64,000 nt of DNA from Warburgia ugandensis. Its lineage: Eukaryota > Streptophyta > Magnoliopsida > Canellales > Canellaceae. A program made the position numbers and the translations under genes. The notes below the pieces were generated by a model, which had not been told where the DNA came from, did no database searches, and worked only from the letters and a program-made list of their open reading frames with translations. Numbering within the stretch: position 1 is the first letter of the stretch; each line of letters opens with the position of its first letter. Shown here one piece after another: positions 49,020 to 60,888 of the stretch. The stretch is taken from NCBI GenBank assembly GCA_035236585.1, contig CP141139.1, positions 19,918,990 to 19,982,989 of the forward strand. The letters are read 5' to 3'.

Positions 49020-49560
49020 TGTTAAGTGTTTAATTTTGACTAAAAGACCCATAGTTTAGCATTTAATTAGATAATCTAACTCATTAATTTGATAATTTTT
49101 TGAATAAAATATAAAAATTAACTCAAATTGACCATCCAACCATAAATTATCAAAATTAACAATCAGATGATTAATTGAGCTAAGTGGATGCTTAATATAT
49201 GATTTAGATGACTCTAATCTAGTCTTTAGTCTTGCAGATCAACTAAAGGAGGGTTGGATTTAGTAAGAGTCGTCCAGTTTAGATCTGTTTTTAGAATCCA
49301 AATTGAATATTATAAATAGCAATTAAACTAGAAACTATCATAAAAACATGTTATAAAATTTAATTAAAATTCTGAATTAAAACAGACAAGAAATAGAAGT
49401 TTTCCCATGGTTAAACTAAAAACTTGATTTGGTTAAACAGGAATAGATAAGATAATTCCTAGATTAACTAAGAACGCGAGTAATCAAAACGACAACAATA
49501 ACAGGACAGAACATGTAAATTGAAATTTTCTTCCAAAGGCAAACCTGGAATTTTATTTCA
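49020..49560 (-). mobile_element. Truncated LTR, same family as 30129-31649 and 43482-45299
   Basis: Plus-strand TGTTAAGTGTTTAATTTTGA followed by CTAAAAGACCC matches the other copies' terminal block. Similarity continues weakly to about 49480 (for example AGTTTTCCC, GGTTAAACAGGAAT). The opposite terminus (AATCAACA) was not found, so the copy is incomplete and broken. Confidence 0.65.
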
Positions 49561-52500
49561 AAACTTCTTGCGCGAGGGTTTGGCGGAGGAGATGGAGGAA
49601 GCCGCTGGAGACGATCTGGGCGGTGGATAACGACGCCTTGTCTGAGGATGGGGCGTCCCACTGGACTTCGCATGCTGGCCGGCTATGGGTAGATGTTGCC
49701 GGTGAAGAGGGACGCCTGAACGTCGTCTGATGCCGTTTCGGTTCCATCCTACTCGAAGCCCCTTGGATGCTGGACGCAGGAGTTAGGTCTAACAAATGCG
49801 ATTTTGTTGCTTGCTCTTAGTACATGGTTCTTCTGTTTTCCAAAACTTGGAATCTTGACAATGGATTGTGTTTAGTGCCATATATTCTCTTTGTTTATAT
49901 TTCGATTTTGGAGTTGTTGTTGGATGATTTGTTACTCTATCTGGTTTTCATTTCCAGGGGATAGTTTGAACCAATTCAAATGTTGGAATGTAACCTTTTC
50001 TTACCCTCTGATTCAAGCCTTTTGATTGATATATCGATATGCATTGCTGGCCTGGAGATTTTGTTATATACATGAACTAGGACTAGGATGCAATCCCATA
50101 TTAGCTTCTCCTGTAAGCCCCTTTCAATCATCTCATTCATTATGTTAATAAAGTTGTTTGAATGGTAGTAGTGAGATGTGGTTCAGAATAGCAGCATAAG
50201 ATGATCATTTTCTCTAGGATGATGGTGATATTGAAGTAGGAATACTTATATCTACTACATTATCAAATTGAGCTGCTAACACTAAATATTATGTGATGGG
50301 AGGCATTGGGGTGCTGCATTCAATGCAAAATGTAGCCTGATGTGCATTCCTGAGACCGATGCCTTTTTACAGAGTATGCAATCTAGCTGATATGCATCTT
50401 GAAGCCTCAGGTATAATATACTGTTAACATGATGTGGGGTTCAGTGAGCATGCTGGATACTCCTATTTACTTGTATCTTAAGGTACTAAAGAGCATCCTT
50501 TCTCTATCACCAGGAAAATGGGAAAAAGCAGAGGGTCTGCAGATTGCACAAAATTTATTGTGTCCATAGTTGAAGGCACATGTTGAGATTTGGTTGGATC
50601 AGATGGTCCCTCTGTTGGTAGAAAGGGCAGGACCTCTTCTCAATGTGGAAGAAAATATGAATAAGGGTATAAAAAGACAGCATAAGGCAGCCACACCAAA
50701 CTTTTATCTTGATAATGGTCCTGGTATGTTTTGGCCCAAACCATTGTTGACCAAAGAGGACTGATGAATTCTAAGATGCAGCCAGGTTCTACAATTATCT
50801 CTTTTGACTACGAGAAGACATTGTTCTGATGATTCAAGAACTGGTGATAGGCAGCTAATACTACGAGTATATAGAGGAATTCTATTGGATATCTATTAGT
50901 AATTTCTGAATTGAGATGATTACCAACCATATGATTGAAGTTTCAATGAAAATCTATGGTTTTGAGGAGATCTGCCCGTAGAATGAGAGAAATTTGACGT
51001 AAGTAACAGAGTTATGTCATTCTAAAAGAACTGCCACTATAATTATGTTACAAACAGCACATATTAGTGGAGAAACCTCAGAAAACTTTACCTTATGGAT
51101 TTTGTCTCCTAAATTCATCAGCATTATTTTTGAACTGCTTGAATCATCTTCATACTAGGAAGAATTGATTCCTTTTGTTCCAAGCCCAGTTCTGGCCAGC
51201 ATCCTGCTTTCTTGGGGGGAAAAAAAGGGCTCTGTTGACATGCTCAAGAATATATCTGCCGTGAGATCCAAGAAAACCTTAAAAACCATTGTACCTCCGG
51301 CATTCTTGCAAGATGCTCATGTGAGATCCAAGAAGGCCCACTTTGGTGTTATAGCCATCCATACATTTAATAAGGGGCTCATGGGGAAACACTAGGGATG
51401 CATATATCATTTCCCGTAATTTATTGCGGCGAACACAGAAATCTTGATTTAGAAAATTAAAACCTGCTCTACCTTGATGCAATACTTGCTCATCTAGTGA
51501 AGTGGGACTTTTGGGCAGATTGTGAGAAAAAGTTACCTATGGACATTAGGTCAGGGTCTTTTCTCATCTTTTACCATCAGAATTGAGAGGATATTAGAAG
51601 GGATGAGAAGGGGTAAGTCAATTGAAAGTTATATAGGAGAGAGAGTGATTGCCTTCCCTTGCTTTTACATGGACTCGAATTGAACAGTCGAATAAATTTA
51701 GCTATGCTATCCTCTCTTGATCCTACCATTGAGGCTTTATGATGAAATCCTTTCCCTTTTTTCCATGAGTTAGTTGGACAAAATGCTGCTAGAGGAACTT
51801 AAAGTTTCTGGCCTGTGGGGTGACATATAGTTGTAAACTGAGTAGCACATAGTTGCCTATTTTCACCAAGCTTCCTTCCAGAGGGTACTTAAAATGTCTT
51901 GGAGGCAAATACCTTTGGCTATGTGGATATTAAGTTGTGGAGCTGATACACTCTGTGGATATTAAGTTGTGGTGCTGATTACTGTGTCAAGATTTATCTG
52001 GGAACTTCTAGCACAATGGTTTTGAGTTGCGTATCTCTTCAAGGAGCATCAACTCTATATAGACATTCTAGTTGAGGACATTATCATTTGACAAACTTCG
52101 ATAGAGTTAAGCATGGAAGCACAATTTATCAGTCTTACCACATGCTTAGTGGGGTTGTGACCTTGCCTTGGAATGGCTGTGAATGTTTTTCAGGTTGGAG
52201 CTCATGCTGTTTGTTGCAGGTTTATGGTGGTTATTGATGGTTCAGTTATGAACTTCCTACTGTTATGTTCACATTAGCCTCTTTATATTCATTGCTGATT
52301 GAATTTGCCAGCATTACAAATTCAGGAGGCGAGATTCATGCGACCCGTTAATTGGGAATGATCCTTTATTAGCATCTTCTTTCTATTGACTTGTGGGAGG
52401 CTTTCTCGAAGTTTGTAGAATGACTTATTTTCACATAAATTATTTTTGAGAATCCACGTCTCTTGCTTGATTAAATGGTGCTGCTCATGGATAGGTTCAA

Positions 52501-53097
52501 CTTGACCTCTTTCCCTGTTTTCCTCACATCTAGTCTCTTAGGATGCTGTTGTGGAGTCCAGATGAAGTTTAAAGGTTTTTAGTGGCATGCAGGTACTGAC
52601 TTTTCTCACAATGTTTTTTCTGTTGACTTCTACGCATGTGATTGATAATACAAAGTTCTACGCCTGTTGTGTCTTTGTAAAGTTGGAGAAGGTTTCTGTT
52701 CCCTGGATGACAATTTTGAGGTCCAAGTGGGTTAATGTTGAAAATTGAGGTGCGGGGTACATTTTGCGTGGGTTGCACATCTTAGTATTGACGTGTTACT
52801 TCCCTAAGTCTGGTTCAGTGATTGGAGAATATGTTAGATGTTCCCATATGGATGACTTGAGTCTTTCGCCTAGTGTTGCATATTTCATGTAGAATTATCT
52901 TTTTCCTTCAGAAAGGATGACGTTCTTGCTCTTGTTTTTTGTTTTTTTGTGTATCTGAGACTCTCTCACTAAAGCCCACACCGTTCCATTAGAAAGGTTC
53001 TTGGACTGTCTTCTGGGTTGAAGTTTTTTCATGATGATGTTACCAGTGAAGAGATTCGGTCTAGGTTATGGGCTGAAGGAGCACTTGAGGTTTCCCT
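49561..53097. other. Long interval without a recognised protein gene
   Basis: About 49561-49800 is GC-rich and has overlapping open frames on both strands, none recognised. The rest is T-rich and intron-like. Small frames at 50570-50764 and 51165-51395 (plus) match nothing I know. A 24-bp word GTGGATATTAAGTTGTGG(A/T)GCTGAT is repeated at about 51919 and 51955. A non-coding transcript running towards the hairpin at 54 kb is possible but not shown. Confidence 0.35.
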
Positions 53098-53222
53098 TAA
53101 AGGGCAGCCTGGTGCATGAAGCTCTCACGCATGCTAGTTCTGGGGGAAGGGGCGGACTACAAAGTGTCTATAGCATACAGCCTTACCTTGCATTTTGAGA
53201 GGCTCTTTCTACATCTCAAATC
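53098..53222 (-). mobile_element. Au-type SINE, 5'-truncated
   Basis: The plus strand shows the SINE tail reversed: AGGGCAGCCTGGTGCATGAAGC, GGGGCGGACTACAAAG, ACAGCCTTACCTTGCATTTT. The tRNA-like head is missing. Confidence 0.8.
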
Positions 53223-54004
53223 TTAGTGTGCTTGCTGTACATCATGTTTTGGGGGTTTGAAATACACGGTTGTTACATATGTGAGAGGATTTGGAGATTT
53301 AATTCATGGTCAGGAATATTGCGTGGGCATTTTTGTCCTTGCGTGGATAAAATGTACATTCTACACGTTTTTGCAAATATTCCGAGTCACAATAATATTA
53401 TCATCTTTGCTACAGCTTTTGACCAATTGTAAATATGAAAAGGCTTTTTTACCTATTGATCTTGCAGGGGGGAAATTGCTTCTGCTGATAAAACTTTTGG
53501 CATGAGCTTAAGGATTGCTAGGCCTGTTATCTCAGCTAGGCTCGTGGAGGCAAGTCTTTGATGAAATTAGTTGGCGTATGAAGCAGTTCATGGAAATTGC
53601 GTGTGCTGATGAAGGTTCTGGCATAAGCTTAAGCTTGCGCTTGTTGGCAGATAACTGCTTGTTGAAACGCTCTATGTTCTCACAGCTACATGGAGATTCT
53701 TTTCCATGGTTCATTTGCAGTTATTTATTGAGCTGTTTTACTGGGGCCAATGAACGCATGGATCACTTGATTGGCTTTGGCTGAGTTATTCATTGTTGGT
53801 TCCTCCTCCTCCCACCTCTGCTTCTCTGAGTTTGAAAAGCTCACGTAAGTTTGCTTAACATGCCTTGAAATATTTGTATTTTTGGTCATGTGAAAGTTAG
53901 AGGTCCCTAATGCATCCGGTTCTTATTGATGGCTACGGATATATTTTCATGAAAGAGTGCATTAAGCAGAGGGAAAACATAAACTGATGCTCTATAACCA
54001 AATC
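53223..54004. other. No recognised gene; contains a short imperfect duplication
   Basis: About 53473-53515 and 53597-53640 share GAAATTGC(T/G)T(C/G)TGCTGAT followed by GGCAT(G/A)AGCTTAAG. A frame at 53515-53784 spans the second copy but matches no family I know. Confidence 0.4.
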
Positions 54005-54140
54005 TCAAAGTGAGTCTCCCTCTCGTAGCCTGCCAAGCATCCCATGTGATGGTTAATGTATATAACCGCTCAAAGGGAGTTTATCAGAGTCTAGTTAAGT
54101 GGGACATATGGCAGGCTCAGAGGGAAACTCTAATGCTTGT
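54005..54140 (+). ncRNA. Candidate miRNA precursor hairpin
   Basis: The arms at 54012-54045 and 54097-54130 form an imperfect stem: GAGTCTCCCTCT pairs with AGAGGGAAACTC and AGCCTGCCA with TGGCAGGCT, with further pairing at TCCCA/TGGGA. Bulges are small (CGT against a single base, and a 3-4 nt internal loop), and the loop is about 50 nt. Arm length, few bulges and loop size are those of a plant pri-miRNA. The 5' arm (TCTCCCTC then GCCTGCCAA) loosely resembles miR477 (TCTCCCTCAAAGGCTTCCAA as I recall it). It could instead be a MITE-like foldback. Confidence 0.4.
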
Positions 54141-54598
54141 TCTTTGGTGCTTATTAGTAAATTCAAATAAGTTTTATCTGCCAACAAATGTCTAGCTTAC
54201 TTGATTGAAGACAACTCTAGCATCTCCAACAGCAAGTTTGAGTTGAGGCTTCTTCTTTGGCCGGATTGTAAATGGAGAGTAGGTGGAAGTGATTTGTTTT
54301 ATAATTCCTTGCTGGTATATATGCTTAAGAAACAAACACAATAGGCTACAGATTTAAAGCATGGAATATTACAACAGGGAAGACTTTGATCTGAATGGTT
54401 GAACACATGGCTGCTAATTCCACCAAAATCCCCAAAAATTAATAAATAGCCTTCAGACCAGAGGTTTTCTATTAATATGTAGGGTTATTTTACTTTATTG
54501 GCAAATCTTGTTAAATTAAAATATTCTAGGTACTTTTTATTTGTATTACTTACATACAAATTTTTACTTGGTATTAAATAATGAGTCAGTTTGATGAT

Positions 54599-54600
<2 letters not shown>

Positions 54601-54654
<54 letters not shown>
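54601..54654. repeat. (CT)n microsatellite
   Basis: About 54 bp of uninterrupted TC. Confidence 0.97.
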
Positions 54655-54659
<5 letters not shown>

Positions 54660-54950
54660 GAAAACCAAATGTATTTCCCCACAAAATGATATTCTCGAAA
54701 AGTAAAAAGAAATATTAAGGGGGGCATTTCATATTTTATTTATGCAATTTTGATATGAGATTTTACTGTAAATGATTCTTGCTTCCGCATACAAGTGGTC
54801 AGTTATGCTATTGCCTATTTCCACTTGGAAATTATGAGGCCCTTCATTCCAATTATCTGAACGGTGAATCTGATAGACTTTGCAGTCCGCGAGCCATGCA
54901 CCGAATCCAGAATTCAGCCTGTGTGGCAATTTTAACCTCTTATATTATAT

Positions 54951-55088
54951 CACTTGAGGCCTCAGGTTCAAGGTGTGGAAATAGTCTTTTTTTAAATGCA
55001 AGGCAAGGCTGTGTATTATGGACCCTTGTAGTCCGCCCCTTCTCCAAACCTTACATATGCAGGAGTTTCGTGCACTGGGCTGCCCCTT
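54951..55088 (+). mobile_element. Au-type SINE, 5' part degraded
   Basis: CCTCAGGTTCAAGG (B-box region), AAATGCAAGGCAAGGCTG, GACCCTTGTAGTCCGCCCC and GGAGTTTCGTGCACTGGGCTGCCCC follow the SINE order. The head upstream of 54951 is barely recognisable. Confidence 0.8.
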
Positions 55089-57429
55089 ATATTAGATCAC
55101 TAAGGAACAGTTAGAAACAAAGAAATAAATGCTGCAGCCATTCTTCAGCAAACAGTCCAGAATCAGAGGCTTCACAATCAAGTAGCGGTCCTAACTTCAT
55201 TCTTACATCTGACAAAGCATGATATGAATGATTTACATACAAAAATTATCCACCATTGTACATTCTAAAGCCTTTGATTCATGGATGTAGACGCTTGATT
55301 CAATATCTTCAAAGGCTTCAAATCGGACGCTGGAATTTTTTGGTTCGTGCCTCTTTGCTGGATCCATAGATTTTCATCATTGAATGAGTAGTCCCGTACT
55401 TTTCTTTTTTTCTTGAAAAAAAAAAAAAAACCCTTTTAGTTATGGCTTATACTAGCTAATTTGACCCTTTATAATTATAAAGTCTTAGTGAAGAATTATA
55501 CAAAACACCTAGTAACCTATTATTCTAATTTATAAATCTACTTTAAATCTTCCCGCCAAAGAGAAAATGCCAACGCAAACCTCCCACAAAGCGTAACAAG
55601 GAGAAGTGCCTTGTTGTCTGCGACCAACTAAGCCAGACACCTTCCAAGTCCAACTATGATTTGTTACTATTTAACTAACCCAAAATTAAGCTAGTTCCCA
55701 CTCATTATAATAAGCAAGATCCATTAGCCGAGTGCGGATTCCAGCACTGCAAATGTAAGTCTTGATTCATAGCGCCTGCCATTTGGAGCAGTGGGTCTTG
55801 CTGTTGACTGTGAGAGGCTCCTCCATGCTCCAGAGCTGCAAATGTAGGTCCTGATTTATTATACACATACTTAATAGAGAAGTAAATATACTAATAGCTT
55901 GTCAAATACCTTATAATCACTTAAATTTAAATTTAGTATTCTGTAAGATCACGATTTTCACTATTAGTTGCATTTGTATAATAAATAATGGATCATTCCC
56001 CACCTTATTTTAAAAAAAAAACATAAGTCGGCAAAAGGAGCAAGGTAGGCCATGTGGATGGATCGTTTTTTGGTAAGAATTGTCTAGGAGAAGCTCTTAG
56101 AAGACATTTATTTGATTAGATGAGACTGAGTAATATGTATTCATAATGATAATCCGGCCATATCTCAGTTGGAAGGTGTTTTCTGTCACGATCATAAGGT
56201 CAATGCCGTTTAGGTAAAGATGCTTACTGGTTTATAATGTCATATGCCAAGTAATTGTCCTTAATTAAATGTATGGCCAGAAAATAAAATGGAAATTACT
56301 GCAATCATAAAAAAAAAAATCCTCACATAAAAGGCTTAGAATCAAAATAGTATAAATTTCATACTCTCTGAAATCTGGACAAGTGGTTTTTCTTTCTTTA
56401 AAAAAAAAAATTTCTAATGAAGGACTGGCCCCAACTTATATCTTACCACTCTTATTCAAGTTAAGAATGAAGCAAGTCATTTACACACTCTTCTAAATCT
56501 AACCCCTAGCCAAAGAGGAAAACGGTGACTCAAAGCTGCGACCATACATATTTTAGAAGAAATGCTGAGTCATTTAGAACGAAACATTAGACATTCGTTG
56601 GCTTTAGAATTAGATTTCTACACATCCATCGTAAAATCACCTCTCAAATTATTGGTGCTTATGTATTCAAGTGGGTTCAAGTTAACTATACCAAATCCTT
56701 AATCATATTAATATGATTTTCAATAAATCACTTTATCTTGGGCAGATAAAGGGAATCTGATTCATCACCTACATGCCCTTTATGCCTAGTCATTCCGATG
56801 AACACTTGGTCTCCCGTCGTTGTAAAACGCTCCGGTTGTCTACCAATGATACTGATTGAACTAGAATTAGGTGATCCATAAATGAACTCAGAGCTTTGAC
56901 TTCCCATCAAGTGGCATAAGGAGGTACCTCTCCCATAGTAAGTCAGATGTTTGAGATTAGGGGTTTGTGTATCTCTCAAAAAAATAAAAGAAAAGGAAAA
57001 GAAATTTCAAAAGCCAAGGATTTGTGGGATTAGTTGTTGTTATTATTATTATTATTTCAGTTAATAAAGTATGTAGTGGCTCATCTAGGCGGATTCTTTT
57101 AATGTAATCTCATGGTTTAAGCATTCTATTCCGCCACCTTCTAGTTTTTGGTCTACTATGGATAGAATTGAACTGATTAGAGAAAGATCAGAAATTCTGT
57201 TTACACATTTGCCTCACTCAGCCAACGAAAGAAAAAGGACTAGCTAAAGAGGGAGTTCGCCTTAACTCCATGAGAATAACATGGAATGGAGAACTCTTCT
57301 GATCCTCCCCCTTGTTAAAAAAATGAAATGTGCAGTGGCGCAAAGAGGACTCTCTCACTTGGGTCACAAGGGTTCAGGGTTCAAGGTTGTGCACAAGGGG
57401 CATGTGTGTCCAACTTTCAAAATTAAAAA
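55089..57429. other. Intergenic sequence, no recognised gene
   Basis: AT-rich with several A-runs. A minus-strand frame at 56728-56979 (containing GRGTSLCHLMGSQSSEF and GRQPERFTTTGDQVFIG) looks protein-like, but I cannot assign it. The interval 57340-57400 has a GGGTTCAGGGTTCAAGG word that may be another decayed tRNA-like head. Confidence 0.35.
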
Positions 57430-57606
57430 AAGGGCAGCCTAGTGTATGAAACTACTACATATGCAGGGTCCGGGGAAAGGATGGACCTCCAGGGTCAATC
57501 ATTCACTCCTTGCCTTGTATTTTGGAAGGTGCTGTTTTCACACCTTAAACCCCATGACCTTTAAGTCACATGACAACAGTTCTACCATTGCACCAAGACT
57601 CCTCTT
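57430..57606 (-). mobile_element. Au-type SINE, near full length
   Basis: The plus strand runs from AGGGCAGCCTAGTGTATG through GGGTCCGGGGAAAGGATGG and CACCTTAAACCCCATGACCT to ATTGCACCAAGACTCC, a complete reversed Au SINE. It is flanked by A-rich sequence. Confidence 0.88.
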
Positions 57607-59470
57607 CAAAAAAAAAAAGAAAAAAAAAGGGGGTTAGAAATTGATTAAAAGTGAAGGACCTTAAGAAGTAAGGTGAAATTCGGTAGAAAACGAAATAGTC
57701 GATGTCATTCCATAAAGTTTTCTATGTGCAAAAAACAAAAGAGATACCTATTGATGGCGACTTAAACCTAAAATTTACTGCTAGGGCTATAAAAACAACA
57801 ACAATATATGTAGGAGTATATTATAAGCAACCTTCATAATAACAAATTTAACTATATATGGTACGGCATCTTTGAAACCGAGAAATAATGTCTTTGCCTT
57901 TAGCAATTATGATTTTTTTCCTTTTTGTAAACTATGAAATAACTATCTTATGTTTGCTACTCTCCTTTGACGTTTTCTACACTGCAGTGTCCCTATACGT
58001 CTCCCTATCTGGGAGACTTCACTTGAAATCCATAATTTAGACACTATTTTTGTTTGATAAAATAGCCTTTGTACTAAAATTACCATTTTTTAAATTCATA
58101 ATTTTAACTAAAATTATGCGCGTTTTATAGATGTTTTCATTTTATATTCCTTAGCTAATGGCAATTATTTTTAGGAGATTTATTAAGGGCCTATTTGGTT
58201 AGCAGGAAATAGACAAAACTTGACTCTCTTGGATAAGGAGTTCTTCGTGGAAAGTGCTTGAAATTGAATAATGCAAATTACCCAAAAATCATCCATGGTA
58301 TAAATTTTTTGGGTCTTTGGTATAATTCAATTTCAAGGCATAAAACACTTTGTACGGATAATTCTTTCTTTAAAAAAAAAAATCAATTTCCATTCCTCCT
58401 CTCGTGTTATCAAATGGAACCATGGCTAACAAAGATTTATATAATATCGCAAGTATTCTTTTTCTTAAAGTTGAACAGTCACTCGCTTGGACACCTCTAA
58501 ACCCTGATGTCTTACTAGGTACTCTAGAGAGGCTTTTCTTGCACTATCATTGTATGAACTTGTTCATACTTACACACGCAAAGTTTTTAGCCAATATATA
58601 ATTTGTCATGACTAGTTAAGAAAAGTCTTTATATTAGATTTAGGAGTTTGAGCAAGTGATTTGCGCTGTAATTCTTTACTTAGAAAATGAAAAAAAATTA
58701 TGGGAAAAGTTCTTATGGATCTATTTTTGTATGTACTGAATCAAGACAAATTGTAACAAGGGAATAGATGGAGAAAGGTTCCTAATCATGTATCTTTTCT
58801 TCCCTGGCTGGCCTTCAACAATTATATTTGTTTGTCTAGTCTCCAAAACTATTTCTTGGAGTTCGCCTCTACTTCAGATCGAAAAAGGCAGGTGGAATGG
58901 ATGGATAGACTCTTTGGTGGATTCACAATCTATTGCCTTGATCTACTTTGCTACGTAGACGCCCCTACCCTTGCACTGGTTTCAGTTTCTATTTTATAGG
59001 TTTTTTTTTTTGTTCTAAATTTCCTTTCATTGGTTTCACACTTCCATAAGGTTCTTCTAACTTCCCTTTAACTTTTTGATGTTGGAGTTTCTTTTACAAG
59101 AGGAGACACCATTAGCAATGACTCAAGATGAAACATTGAAGTTTTACGAGTAGTATACACCCATTCCATGGTATATGATCACCTATAAACCTTTCCATGT
59201 TGTGCAATGTGTGAAGGGATTGCAGTAGTTCCTGAATTCCAAAGAAAGGTAAGAAAGTGTGAAACCGGAGCTACGTTTTGTTTCCTTGTAAAGCAGACAG
59301 CTTATTCGTTACTTTTAAGAGACCCTTTGAGGTGATGTAATTGCATTAGATTCAAATGTTTATGGCCTAAAGCTGTCTAGCATAATTGGTTGCACACGTC
59401 ACGCCCTCTCTTCTTATTAGCCTTGGTCAATGGTTTGAGGTTACACTTTCACCTTATTGGAGAGATTTTA
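57607..59470. other. Intergenic sequence, no recognised gene
   Basis: AT-rich sequence with only short frames and no recognised element. Confidence 0.45.
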
Positions 59471-59592
59471 TGTTGATTTAAAAATTTAGATATGCTTGTA
59501 AGTAATTTCCTTCGTAAGTCTTTATATATTTTTATATATAAAGACTTACGAAGGAAATTACTTACAAGCATATCTAAATTTTTAAATCAACA
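59471..59592. repeat. Perfect palindrome, 59-bp arms and 4-nt loop
   Basis: The left arm runs TGTTGATTTAAAAATTTAGA ... CTTTATATAT, and the right arm is its exact reverse complement, ending ATCAACA at 59592. Perfect arms mean a very recent origin. The right arm ends exactly where the SINE at 59593 begins. Confidence 0.97.
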
Positions 59593-59722
59593 GTCTGGTG
59601 CACAAAGCTCTCTCATCGTCTGCAGAGTCATGGAAGGGGCAGACCAATAGGAGGTCCTTTCCATGTCTCAAACCCATAACCTCAAGATCATAGGACGATA
59701 ACTCTACCATTCTGTAAAGCCT
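59593..59722 (-). mobile_element. Au-type SINE lacking its 3' end, joined to the palindrome
   Basis: The plus strand has GTCTGGTGCACAAAGCTC, GGAAGGGGCAGACC, CTCAAACCCATAACCTC and CCATTCTGTAAAGCCTC, a reversed SINE with an internal gap. The usual A-run plus GGGCAGCC end is replaced by the palindrome's right arm. CTTTATATA after the SINE (59723-59731) also occurs in the left arm (59519-59527), a possible target duplication. Confidence 0.75.
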
Positions 59723-59731
59723 CTTTATATA

Positions 59732-60440
59732 CAAAAAGAAAAATGTAAAAAAAAAAAAATCTAGCTATTTATCTTAGGCAGCTATATATACATGCTGGGA
59801 CCCATATCTTGGAGATCCAAGCTGTTCGTCTGCTAGGTCTTATTAAAATCGGTGACGCCCAGGAATCCTCTCCGTTTGGGATGATCTAAACCACTATCAC
59901 AGTAAGGGAGAAATAAGATGAATGGTCATGATGAACAGATTCCACACCTATGTGGAACTAAATGGGGACAACTTTTTTGAGACAAGAAAAGAGACTCAGC
60001 TTCTCATAGCGAGTGATAATTAAGAAAAGTTTCAATTCTTACACGCACGTCTCCATAGTTTTTTTCTTTCTTTCTTTCCTGTTATCTAGTACAGCAAAAC
60101 TCCACTCAGCAGCTACCTTTACTGACGTAAAATGATCCAGCCCCTTGATCTTCACCGGCTAGTCTGGCTAAGTAAATCAACGGTTCCCATCACATGTGCC
60201 TGGCACAATCAGCGGTGCACAAGAGAAAATGTAGAAAAATAGAAAAATCTGCAATGACCTTTTATTCCATGCTAACACGCTGCACACTTTCTTTACTGAA
60301 ACGACGTGAGCAGTGAGTTGACGTAGATATATTTTCGGGATCCCAGTTCGCTAAGAAAATCTGCGCCTGTAAATCTGTATACGCTTTACGCGAGTTAAAT
60401 TTGTATGCAGGTCCCAGGAATAACTAATCCAATCCGTTAA
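59732..60440. other. Intergenic sequence, no recognised gene
   Basis: No repeats or coding sequence were recognised. It leads into the promoter of the plus-strand gene. Confidence 0.4.
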
Positions 60441-60824
60441 TTCGTGGATCCACATGACCCTCCGAAATTAGAAGACGCGTCGACGCTCCAGTTTCAGCAG
60501 ATACAGAAAAAGAGTGTCATTTTGGAGAAACAAATCTTTGTACTGGCTGCTTTATTCTTCTTGGAAGATCCTGACCTTTCCTGTTCTGAAAGTTTGAAAA
60601 TCTCGTGGGCCCTAGTAAAAGTGACGGTTGCGATCACAAGAGGCTGGGCCCAGTAAATAGTGTAGTTGTCGTCGGGCGAGCACCACCGTGTAAAGTGAGG
60701 GCGAGTCATTTACGAAGTGAGGATGGCAGTTCCGTCAAAGCCAGCGAGAAAGCGAAAATGGAAAGCCAGAGGATTTGCGATGGGAAGTATTGGTTTCTCG
60801 CCGTCGAACAGGTTAGAAATTTCG

Positions 60825-60888
<64 letters not shown>

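Noticed and set aside
50185-50290. Possible C/D snoRNA with TAGCAGC/GCTGCTA terminal stem
   Set aside because: Boxes do not fit: there is no proper TGATGA near the 5' stem and no CTGA before the 3' stem.
50760-50832. TGATGA...CTGA spacing suggesting a C/D snoRNA
   Set aside because: No terminal stem and no recognisable guide. The motifs are too short to support a call.
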